The position numbers were made by a program, and so were the translations under genes. Shown here one piece after another: positions 1 to 5,656 of a DNA stretch of 6,909 bases. The notes under the pieces were generated by a model. It worked only from the letters and a program-made list of their open reading frames with translations. It did not search any database and was not told the origin of the DNA. The stretch lies in NCBI GenBank assembly GCA_025455285.1, contig JALOMU010000119.1, positions 1 to 6,909 of the forward strand. Reading direction: 5' to 3'. Every line of letters begins with the position of its first letter. Position 1 is the first letter of the stretch. The DNA comes from Flavihumibacter sp. (GTDB lineage: Bacteria > Bacteroidota > Bacteroidia > Chitinophagales > Chitinophagaceae).

Positions 1-41
1 GCATCGTATCGTGCCGGAATCATGGCAATGGTTTTCCCCAT
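1..41 (-). CDS. kdsB: 3-deoxy-manno-octulosonate cytidylyltransferase (CMP-Kdo synthetase), N-terminal fragment
   Basis: Only the first 14 codons are present; the rest lies beyond the left edge. Read leftwards from the ATG at 39-41 the peptide is MGKTIAMIPARYDA. A short hydrophobic strand followed by IPARY at the extreme N-terminus is the nucleotide-binding signature of KdsB, which activates Kdo with CTP for lipopolysaccharide inner-core synthesis in the cytoplasm. The start lies 28 bases beyond the stop of the hydroxylase gene on the same strand, so the two could be co-transcribed. No Shine-Dalgarno site is visible upstream, which is usual in Bacteroidota. Related nucleotidyltransferases share the general fold, and 14 residues cannot exclude them, but the IPARY form favours KdsB. 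Confidence 0.66.
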   Translation of the reverse strand, partial: MGKTIAMIPARYD

Positions 42-69
42 CAGTTGCTAATTTGTTCGCAAAGATGCA

Positions 70-888
70 TCAATAATCGGTCTTGATCTTCTTATCAAAA
101 GGAATCCTGAACTGGTAGCTTAGGTCTTCATCGGTATGGTCATCCAATACATCCAATCCATATTTTAATCCGGCCGGATCAACATACCGGAAGGTTCCAA
201 GAAGCCGGTCCCACACGGAGAAAATATTCCCATAATTGGTATCCGTTAGCGGTCGCTCAAAATGATGATGCGCCTTGTGCATATTGGGGGAAACAAAAAC
301 CAGGCTAATCGGATAATCCAGCCATCGCGGCACGCGAATATTGGCGTGGTTGAAATGAGTAAAAAGGGCCGCGCATCCTCGGTATAAAAAATACAGCCAA
401 ACTGGTGTTCCAATGACCAGGATGCCAATAATGGTGCTGGTTTCCCGGAACAACCATTCTCCTGGGTGGTGGCGGGTGCCGGTGGTTACGTCGACCTTGG
501 TATCACTATGATGCACCATATGAAATTTCCACATGAACTTAACCTTGTGCATCAGCCAGTGTGGAATGTACTGGCCAAACAAATCCATGAAAAGCAGGCC
601 GAAAAAAATCTGCATCCAGCCCGGCATTGGAATCCATTGCAACAACCCGAACTCATTTGAAATCGCCAGCGTGCAGAACCAGATCGTAACCAGTCCGAAA
701 ATCAGATTAAAGACCAGGGTGGTACCAAGGAACACCAGGTTCACTCCCGCATGCCGGGTGCGGTTAAACTGAAATTTGAAAAGTGGATAATATCCTTCCA
801 GTAGCCAGAAAAAAATCATTCCGCCCATCAGAAATAACACCCGATGTGCAGAAGGGATAGTTTCCCAATAAGTAAAAAAAGCTTCCAT
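70..888 (-). CDS. Sterol desaturase / fatty acid hydroxylase superfamily membrane protein
   Basis: A 272-residue integral membrane protein of the di-iron hydroxylase superfamily (sterol desaturase/fatty acid hydroxylase, PF04116 type). These enzymes use O2 and a histidine-bound di-iron centre to hydroxylate or desaturate lipids. The histidine boxes are visible: HWLMH (110-114), HMVHH (123-127), RHHPGE (139-144), HFNH (178-181) and HKAHHH (204-209). Hydrophobic stretches near residues 17-35, 50-75, 92-108 and 152-170 are likely membrane segments. I chose the ATG at 886-888; the open frame runs on to a TTG at 916-918, but the added residues (VNCRNNCLH) look non-native. The substrate cannot be read from sequence; hydroxylation of a fatty acid or other membrane lipid is an inference. 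The gene lies between DUF2007 and kdsB on the same strand and probably has its own promoter in 889-984. Confidence 0.92.
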   Translation of the reverse strand: MEAFFTYWETIPSAHRVLFLMGGMIFFWLLEGYYPLFKFQFNRTRHAGVNLVFLGTTLVFNLIFGLVTIWFCTLAISNEFGLLQWIPMPGWMQIFFGLLFMDLFGQYIPHWLMHKVKFMWKFHMVHHSDTKVDVTTGTRHHPGEWLFRETSTIIGILVIGTPVWLYFLYRGCAALFTHFNHANIRVPRWLDYPISLVFVSPNMHKAHHHFERPLTDTNYGNIFSVWDRLLGTFRYVDPAGLKYGLDVLDDHTDEDLSYQFRIPFDKKIKTDY

Positions 889-922
889 GTGCAGGCAATT
901 GTTCCTACAATTTACCAAAGCG

Positions 923-942
923 GGAACAGGTTTGGAACAGGT
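923..942. repeat. 9-base direct repeat at 11-base spacing upstream of the hydroxylase gene (possible operator)
   Basis: GGAACAGGT occurs at 923-931 and again at 934-942, a perfect 9-base direct repeat with a period of 11 bases, about one helical turn. An inverted copy of its core, GTTCC, lies at 901-905. The repeats sit 35-54 bases upstream of the ATG of the hydroxylase gene, inside the only intergenic space (889-984) between it and the DUF2007 gene. This is where a promoter and regulator site would be expected. A binding site is inference; no regulator is visible in the window. Confidence 0.4.
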
Positions 943-984
943 CTAGAAGAATCTTGATTCAAATCATCTTTGCCGGTTGCTGCT

Positions 985-1428
985 TCAGTTGAAACCCAGA
1001 TCTGTAACCCGGTTACCGCAGGACCTGCAAATCACTTCCGAAGTAAACACAGTTTCTGGATTCCCTCTCAGGCGGGCAATCCAGCGATTCCACCTTTCTG
1101 GATTCCCTCTCAGGCGGGCAATCCAGCGATTCCACCAATTCAGGGAAGTTACATGGGTCCGCCGTTCCAGTGCTTTCGCACCACAGGAGGGGCAGGGCAA
1201 GGTTTGCAAATACGCATCCATTGCCGCATCCAACAGGGAGATTGCTTTGGAGAGATCATCGTTCAGCACCATGAGTTTCATCCCGCCAATAGCCGGACTC
1301 AAAAATGGATCGATCGTAACAGTATTTTCATCCTTCAGATGACAATTGATCCCATGCTCTTTGAGCAGGTTTAGCTGAATATTAGCCTGGATATAATTGT
1401 CGTATGACCGGATCTGTACAAAATGCAT
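985..1428 (-). CDS. DUF2007 protein with C-terminal zinc ribbon, interrupted by a 14-residue duplication
   Basis: A 147-residue cytoplasmic protein. Residues 1-72 match DUF2007 (named a putative prokaryotic signal-transducing protein), with the characteristic stretch around residues 27-55 (GINCHLKDENTVTIDP, then LSPAIGG). Function is unknown in the family; the fold resembles PII/ACT-like ferredoxin domains. The C-terminal part is a zinc ribbon with cysteine knuckles CPSC (79-82) and CRSC (134-137). Between the knuckles lies a perfect tandem duplication of 14 residues (WNRWIARLRGNPE plus one residue, at 99-112 and 113-126), encoded by an exact 42-base DNA repeat. Dps-like or enzymatic motifs are absent. 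The start is the ATG at 1426-1428, 15 bases after the dnaN stop on the same strand, so it is probably expressed with dnaN. Whether the expanded ribbon still binds zinc is unclear. Confidence 0.85.
   Translation of the reverse strand: MHFVQIRSYDNYIQANIQLNLLKEHGINCHLKDENTVTIDPFLSPAIGGMKLMVLNDDLSKAISLLDAAMDAYLQTLPCPSCGAKALERRTHVTSLNWWNRWIARLRGNPERWNRWIARLRGNPETVFTSEVICRSCGNRVTDLGFN
1053..1136. repeat. Two perfect 42-base tandem copies with an internal hairpin, inside the DUF2007 gene
   Basis: Bases 1053-1094 and 1095-1136 are identical. Each copy contains an inverted repeat: CTGGATT (1056-1062 and 1098-1104) pairs with AATCCAG (1078-1084 and 1120-1126). The stem can be extended by CCC/GGG with one bulged C, leaving a short loop. 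Because 42 is a multiple of three, the repeat keeps the reading frame and encodes 14 residues per copy on the minus strand. A REP-like or mobile palindromic sequence, or a simple local duplication of native sequence, would both fit. Confidence 0.93.
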
Positions 1429-1443
1429 GAAGGAAAATCAGGA

Positions 1444-2559
1444 TCAGGCATTCAGCATCAGTGGCATCACCAGCATCAGGAGCTCTTCGTATTCATCTGC
1501 CTCCATGGGGCGAATGATACCGGCCTTGGTTGGGGTGGATAATTCCATCCGAACCTCATCGCTTTCGGCAGCATTCAGCATTTCAATAAGGAAACGGGCA
1601 TTGAAAGCGATAGAAAGATCTTCGCCATCATATTGACACTTCATGCGTTCATTACCTTCGAAGCTGAAATCAATATCCTGCGCGGCCAGTTGCAATTCAC
1701 TGCCGGAGATATTCAGTACTACCTGATTAGTGCTTTTATTGGAGAATACGCTTACCCGGCGAAGGGCACCCTGGAAATCTGATTTGCTGACAATCATTTT
1801 GTAGGGGTTGTCAGCAGGGATTACCACTTTATAATCTGGGAAGCGGGCATCAATAAGGCGACAGCTCATCTGTGTATTACCATGCGTAACAAACAAGTGG
1901 TTGCTGTTATAGCTTACTGTGATCACATCGTCGTTATCCGGCAGTGCTGATTTCAGGATGTTCAGCGGTTTTTTAGGAACGATGAAGGAATCACTCTTGG
2001 GGCATTTTACATCCGTGCGCTTATAGCGAACCAGGCGATGTGCATCAGTTGCCACGAACTGAACAAAGTTTTTATCCAGCTCAAAATACACACCTGTCAT
2101 AGCCGGACGCAGATCATCATTGCTCACTGCAAACAGTGTTTTATTGATGCCGGTAACAAGGGCACTGCTTGTCATTTCAAAAGAAGTGGTATCATCAGCA
2201 GATGGTTCCTTCGGGAAATTGTCGGGGTTTTCACCCATCACCTTATACTTCCCATTATCGCTGGTCATTTCGATACCGAAATTCTTATCGATATTGAAAG
2301 TCAGGGGTTGGTCAGGAATGTTCTTGAGGGAATCTATCAGGATCTTGGCAGGAATACAAACCCGGCCATTTTCTTTTGCTTCAATATCCATCTGTACCCG
2401 CATAACCGTTTCAAGGTCAGTTGCCACCACATTCAGTTTGTTCTTATCAATTTCAAACAGGAAATCTTCCAGGATGGGTAAAACTGTATTTGCATTGATA
2501 ACACCACTGATCTGTTGGAGCTGTTTCAGTAAAGCCGATGAGCTAACGATGAACTTCAT
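1444..2559 (-). CDS. dnaN: DNA polymerase III subunit beta (sliding clamp)
   Basis: A 371-residue beta clamp, close to the usual 365-375. The homodimeric ring encircles DNA and tethers DNA polymerase III and other partners. All three clamp domains are present: about 1-120, 128-250 and 255-371. Recognisable family stretches are VLPILEDFLFE (26-36), RPAMTGVYFE (151-160), ATDAHRLVRY (170-179), RLIDARFPDY (234-243) and the C-terminal MPLMLNA, whose hydrophobic residues line the partner-binding pocket. The start is the ATG at 2557-2559, and the MKFIVSSSALLKQL opening fits the family. The gene is not beside dnaA here; it is divergent from recX across 152 bases and followed 15 bases later by the DUF2007 gene. 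It is intact, with no unusual residues noticed. Confidence 0.98.
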   Translation of the reverse strand: MKFIVSSSALLKQLQQISGVINANTVLPILEDFLFEIDKNKLNVVATDLETVMRVQMDIEAKENGRVCIPAKILIDSLKNIPDQPLTFNIDKNFGIEMTSDNGKYKVMGENPDNFPKEPSADDTTSFEMTSSALVTGINKTLFAVSNDDLRPAMTGVYFELDKNFVQFVATDAHRLVRYKRTDVKCPKSDSFIVPKKPLNILKSALPDNDDVITVSYNSNHLFVTHGNTQMSCRLIDARFPDYKVVIPADNPYKMIVSKSDFQGALRRVSVFSNKSTNQVVLNISGSELQLAAQDIDFSFEGNERMKCQYDGEDLSIAFNARFLIEMLNAAESDEVRMELSTPTKAGIIRPMEADEYEELLMLVMPLMLNA

Positions 2560-2711
2560 AAAACGGTTGCGATTTATAAGGGACGAAACTAAGGAATTCC
2601 GGCCATTCTAAGATTGGGATATGGGGAAGATTGAGAGCGAAGAGTGGGATTCTGAAAGTATTCCCGATAAATGGGTTTTTTCCACATGCTGATAATGCGG
2701 AACTTTATTTC

Positions 2712-3203
2712 ATGTTGCAGGGAAAAAGACTGACTCCGGATCAGGCCTTACCAAAGGCGCGTCATTTTTGTAGCTACCAGGAACGCTGCCACCAGGAAGT
2801 AAAAAATAAATTATTCAGCTTTGGATTGAACCGTCAGGAAGTGGATAACCTGCTTTCCACCCTTATTGAAGAGGACTATCTGAATGAAGAGCGTTTTGCC
2901 ATACAGTTTGCCGGTGGTAAATTTCGAATGAAAGGATGGGGTAGAGGCCGCATCAAAAATGAATTACAGCAAAGGCAGGTAAGTGAATATTGTATAAAAA
3001 AGGCGATGAAGGAGATTCCGGAGCCGGCATACCTTGAAACCCTGGAAAAACTGGCCCGAAACCGCTGGGAGAGTTTGAAGGGGGAGGATAAATTATCGCG
3101 ATTACGAAAAACCCAGGATCACCTGCTTTATAAAGGATACGAATGGGACCTGATAAAAGAAGTGCTGAAAGGTTTACAATCCGGACAAGCTTCCGGTGAA
3201 TGA
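2712..3203 (+). CDS. recX: Regulatory protein RecX
   Basis: A 163-residue RecX, the small helical protein that binds RecA and limits its filament growth and activity in homologous recombination and the SOS response. Family features are visible: YQERCHQEVKNKL (22-34), EEDYLNEERFA (53-63), the central KGWGRGRIKNEL (74-85) and the C-terminal HLLYKGYEWDLI (137-148). The three-helix repeat architecture and length agree with the family. I chose the ATG at 2712 because MLQGKRLTPDQAL matches where RecX proteins usually begin; the frame stays open upstream to a TTG at 2631, but those 27 residues do not look like RecX. It opens the plus-strand cluster and ends 13 bases before the nitrilase start. recA is not in the window. 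Confidence 0.93.
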   Translation: MLQGKRLTPDQALPKARHFCSYQERCHQEVKNKLFSFGLNRQEVDNLLSTLIEEDYLNEERFAIQFAGGKFRMKGWGRGRIKNELQQRQVSEYCIKKAMKEIPEPAYLETLEKLARNRWESLKGEDKLSRLRKTQDHLLYKGYEWDLIKEVLKGLQSGQASGE

Positions 3204-3216
3204 AGTAAATTCGGGT

Positions 3217-4080
3217 ATGTCTACCCTTACCATAACCACCATTCAATCATCACTGCATTGGGAGGATCCGCAGGCCAATCGCCGGATGTTTGAGGAAAAG
3301 ATTGATTCGGTTGCAGAAAAAATGGAACTGGTTGTATTACCGGAAGCCTTTACTACCGGCTTTTCCATGCAGCCCCAAAAACTGGCTGAAACCATGGAGG
3401 GACCAACCCTGGCCTGGATGAAAGCGCTGGCCGCGCGGAAACGAATTATTCTTACCGGATCAGTATTTATAGAGGAAGAAGGTCATTATTTCAACAGACT
3501 GCTCTGGGTTTTACCAAATGGACAGGTGGGTCATTATGACAAAAGGCATCGTTTTGCCTATGCAGGAGAAGACCAGCATTTCAGCGCCGGCAGCCGGCGG
3601 TTTATTGCATCCGTCAAAGGCTGGCGCATATTTCTTCAGGTCTGCTACGACCTGCGGTTTCCAGTCTGGAGCCGCCAGCAAACTCACCCGCCGGTGCGGG
3701 GTGCCACTCACCGCGGCGGGGTGCCATCCGCCGGTGCGGAATACCACCGGGCGGCTGAATATGATTTACTAATTACAGTCGCGAACTGGCCGGAGCGGCG
3801 CAATCATGCCTGGAAAACCCTACTCGCCGCAAGAGCTATTGAAAATCAATGTTATGTGGTAGGTGTTAACCGGGTTGGAGAGGATGGTAACGGGATTTAT
3901 CACAGTGGCGACTCAATGATTCTTGACCCATTGGGAACCCCCCTTTACCAGAAGGAACATGGAGAAGATAGTCATACGATAACCCTTGACATATCCAACA
4001 TTGAGAAAATCCGGCAACAACTTCCTTTTCTCCGCGATGCCGATGCTTTCACCCTATTAAATGAATCACCTGATGCCTGA
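3217..4080 (+). CDS. Omega-amidase / YafV-type nitrilase-family hydrolase with an in-frame repeat insertion
   Basis: A 287-residue carbon-nitrogen hydrolase of the nitrilase superfamily. The catalytic triad is visible: Glu43 (LPEAF), Lys109 (YDKRH) and Cys143 (VCYDLRFPVWSR), with the supporting AGEDQHFSAG at 116-125. The CYDLRFPVWSR and ANWPERR blocks point to the YafV/NIT2-like omega-amidase branch, which hydrolyses alpha-ketoglutaramate and related monoamides in the cytoplasm. The family is usually about 255-265 residues; the excess is explained by an extra segment at about residues 155-180, rich in Pro, Gly, Arg and His, between WSRQQ and EYDLLI. It is encoded largely by three 20-base repeats. 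I chose the ATG at 3217 (MSTLTITTIQ); an upstream GTG at 3196 would overlap recX. It overlaps nagA by 20 bases. The insertion follows the catalytic Cys by about 12 residues, so activity should not be assumed. Confidence 0.91.
   Translation: MSTLTITTIQSSLHWEDPQANRRMFEEKIDSVAEKMELVVLPEAFTTGFSMQPQKLAETMEGPTLAWMKALAARKRIILTGSVFIEEEGHYFNRLLWVLPNGQVGHYDKRHRFAYAGEDQHFSAGSRRFIASVKGWRIFLQVCYDLRFPVWSRQQTHPPVRGATHRGGVPSAGAEYHRAAEYDLLITVANWPERRNHAWKTLLAARAIENQCYVVGVNRVGEDGNGIYHSGDSMILDPLGTPLYQKEHGEDSHTITLDISNIEKIRQQLPFLRDADAFTLLNESPDA
3585..3599. repeat. GC-rich hairpin inside the nitrilase gene
   Basis: CGCCGG (3585-3590) and CCGGCG (3594-3599) form a perfect 6-base stem with a CAG loop. It encodes normal-length family sequence (SAGSRR), so it is not an obvious insertion. 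Its right arm contains CCGGCGG, the reverse complement of CCGCCGG found in the 20-base repeats about 90 bases downstream. Confidence 0.6.
3670..3756. repeat. Three 20-base tandem repeats flanked by 7-base inverted repeats, inside the nitrilase gene
   Basis: Units lie at 3687-3706, 3707-3726 and 3727-3746. Units two and three each match the first at 16 of 20 positions by my count. Units one and three fold into a 5-base stem with a CGGT loop (CCCGC/GCGGG and TCCGC/GCGGA). The outermost pair changes from C-G to T-A, which keeps the pairing. The block is bracketed by AGCCGCC (3670-3676) and GGCGGCT (3750-3756), a perfect inverted pair. Since 20 is not a multiple of three, each unit is read in a different frame, yet all three are open and the total of 60 bases keeps the gene in frame. 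Confidence 0.85.
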
Positions 4081-5167
4081 ACCAACCATCCACCACTTTG
4101 TAAATGGCCGCATTTTCACCGGCGAAACCTGGTTAACGGAAGCAGTAATAACTGTTGAACAAGACAGGATAGTAGAAATATCCCCTCACCCGTCCGGTAA
4201 CCGTCGGTTAACTGACGGATTCAAGGATTTGCAGGGGGGTATGCTGGTGCCGGCCTTTATTGATGTACAATTGTATGGGGGAGATGGCCAGCTTTTTGGT
4301 GTTCATCCTTCTGTGGAAGCCATCCGCGCCACAGCGGACTATTCGCGAAGAGGTGGAGCCCACCTGATTCTGCCTACTGTAGCCACCAATGATAATGCAA
4401 TAGCACTGGCTGCAATAGAGGCTGTGAGGGACTATCTGAACCAGGGAGGTAAAGGAGTATTCGGATTACACCTGGAAGGGCCTTTTCTAAATCCTGTTAA
4501 ACGGGGTGCGCATGTACTGGAGAAAATTCAATCGCCCTCTATGGAAAAAGTGCGTGCATTGGTTGAACCAGGCCGCGGGATTATTAAGATGATGACCATC
4601 GCACCGGAACTCTTTCAACCGGATCAGATTAAATACCTGAAAGATGCCGGCATTATTCTATCAGCGGGCCATAGCAATGCAAGTTTTGAGGAGGCCAATA
4701 AAGGGTTTGACCTGGGGATTACTACCTGCACCCATTTATTCAATGCAATGTCGCCCCTGCAACACCGCGCCCCTGGATTGGTTGGCGCCATCCTTGCACA
4801 TCCGACCATTGCCTCCAGCATTGTACCAGATGGATACCACGTGGATGCGGTGGTAATCAAAATGGCCAAACAGCTGATGGGGGAACGATTGTTCATTATT
4901 ACCGATGCGGTTACAGAAAGCCATACCGGGAATTATCTGCACCAGTTGCGGGGAGATCATTACACATTACCGGATGGAACCCTTTCAGGTTCTGCCCTAA
5001 CGATGCTGACAGCCGTACAGTTTTGTGTTAAAAAAGTCGGAATTTCAATAGAGGAAGCATTGCGAATGGCTTCCTTGTATCCTGCCAGGGTATTGGGTAT
5101 TGATAAAGAGTGGGGCAAACTGGCAGTTGGATACAGACCGGAATGGTTTTGGATACCATCACTTTAA
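4061..5167 (+). CDS. nagA: N-acetylglucosamine-6-phosphate deacetylase, altered C-terminus
   Basis: A 368-residue NagA of the amidohydrolase superfamily, which converts N-acetylglucosamine-6-phosphate to glucosamine-6-phosphate and acetate in amino-sugar use and cell-wall recycling. The parts of the metal site are visible: Glu139 (LHLEGPFLN), His204 (SAGHSNA), His225 (THLFNAM) and catalytic Asp282 (ITDAV). The DVQLYGGDG stretch (69-77) lacks the HxH pair, as in Escherichia coli NagA. LSGSALTM (308-315) and ASLYPARVLG (337-346) are typical. The expected final strand, a GYRADMVVLD-like segment, is missing: after GYRP the frame ends in EWFWIPSL, while the -1 frame continues as MVLDTITLKE to a stop at 5173-5175. 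A one-base loss or a sequence error is likely. The ATG at 4061 overlaps the nitrilase by 20 bases; an ATG at 4073 is an alternative start. Despite its position, no nagB or transporter is present. Confidence 0.93.
   Translation: MNHLMPEPTIHHFVNGRIFTGETWLTEAVITVEQDRIVEISPHPSGNRRLTDGFKDLQGGMLVPAFIDVQLYGGDGQLFGVHPSVEAIRATADYSRRGGAHLILPTVATNDNAIALAAIEAVRDYLNQGGKGVFGLHLEGPFLNPVKRGAHVLEKIQSPSMEKVRALVEPGRGIIKMMTIAPELFQPDQIKYLKDAGIILSAGHSNASFEEANKGFDLGITTCTHLFNAMSPLQHRAPGLVGAILAHPTIASSIVPDGYHVDAVVIKMAKQLMGERLFIITDAVTESHTGNYLHQLRGDHYTLPDGTLSGSALTMLTAVQFCVKKVGISIEEALRMASLYPARVLGIDKEWGKLAVGYRPEWFWIPSL
4190..4218. repeat. Small palindrome and imperfect 11-base duplication inside nagA
   Basis: Bases 4201-4218 form an 18-base near-perfect palindrome: CCGTC and GACGG arms around GTTAAC, with one mismatched pair. 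The 11 bases before it (4190-4200) nearly duplicate 4201-4211. It encodes the GNRRLTDG region in the N-terminal small domain, where family sequence is variable. Confidence 0.5.
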
Positions 5168-5178
5168 AAGAATAAACT

Positions 5179-5655
5179 ATGGCAAAGTTAAACGCAATCG
5201 GACTGGATGAAGCAAAGGCGGCTGATCTGGCCGGAAGACTGAATACCTTACTCGCCAACTATTCCATCTTTTATCAGAATACGCGGGGATATCACTGGAA
5301 TATCCGGGGTGAAAAATTCTTTGAACTGCACGTGAAATTTGAAGAATTATACAACGACCTGCTCTTAAAAATTGATGAGATCGCTGAGCGTATACTCACG
5401 CTTGGATTTTCACCAGCACATAATTATTCCGATTATCACACGATGGCTACGATTAAAGAAAGCAGGGAAGTGGCGGATGGAATGAAGGCTGTGGAAAATA
5501 TCCTGGGCTCTTTTCAAACAATCATTGGTTTGCAGCGTGAGCTGTTGAAAATATCTGAAGAAGCAAACGATGAAGGAACCAACGCCCTGATGAGCGATTA
5601 TATCCGCGCACAGGAAAAACTGGTTTGGATGTACTCAGCGTTTTTGAATAATTGA
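5179..5655 (+). CDS. dps: Dps family DNA-binding / ferritin-like protein (DNA protection during starvation)
   Basis: A 158-residue four-helix Dps/miniferritin, a typical length. Such proteins assemble into 12-subunit shells that oxidise and store iron, use up hydrogen peroxide, and often shield DNA. The inter-subunit ferroxidase ligands are visible in the usual spacing: His39 (YHWNIRG), His51 (ELHVKFEELY), Asp66 and Glu70 (IDEIAERI). Trp40 next to the first histidine is also conserved. The N-terminal tail is short with few lysines (K3, K13), so strong DNA binding through a lysine-rich tail is not evident. The ATG at 5179 is 11 bases after the nagA stop and 3 bases after the alternative -1 frame stop. 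An A-rich leader precedes it. No separate promoter was recognised, although Dps genes are commonly stress-induced. Confidence 0.95.
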   Translation: MAKLNAIGLDEAKAADLAGRLNTLLANYSIFYQNTRGYHWNIRGEKFFELHVKFEELYNDLLLKIDEIAERILTLGFSPAHNYSDYHTMATIKESREVADGMKAVENILGSFQTIIGLQRELLKISEEANDEGTNALMSDYIRAQEKLVWMYSAFLNN

Positions 5656-5656
5656 T

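Noticed and set aside
955..966. Rho-independent terminator after the DUF2007 gene (TGATT/AATCA arms)
   Set aside because: The stem is only five AT-rich pairs with a two-base loop and has no T tract on the minus strand.
1053..1136. Two-unit CRISPR-like repeat
   Set aside because: The copies are directly adjacent with no spacer, lie inside a gene and have no cas genes nearby.
970..1374. Plus-strand open frames overlapping the DUF2007 gene, one containing a repeated WIPSQAGNPAIPP-like peptide
   Set aside because: They are the antisense reading of the DUF2007 gene; the repeated peptide only reflects the 42-base DNA repeat. No family signature and no better start.
2584..2591. Possible Bacteroidota -7 element for dnaN: TAGTTTCG on the minus strand, one mismatch to TAnnTTTG
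   Set aside because: The spacing to the dnaN start is reasonable, but no matching -33 TTTG/TTG element was found upstream, so a single 8-base near match is not enough.
2038..2611. Two long plus-strand open frames (147 and 163 codons) opposite dnaN
   Set aside because: They lie antisense to a clear, complete dnaN and show no recognisable domain; their length is a by-product of codon use on the other strand.
3687..3746. CRISPR or integron-type attachment site at the GC-rich triple repeat
   Set aside because: The units are contiguous with no spacers, the reading frame is kept, and no integrase, recombinase or cas gene is present.
5128..5175. Programmed -1 ribosomal frameshift joining nagA to its missing end
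   Set aside because: No X-XXY-YYZ slippery site or downstream pseudoknot was seen near the switch; a one-base loss or sequence error explains it more simply.
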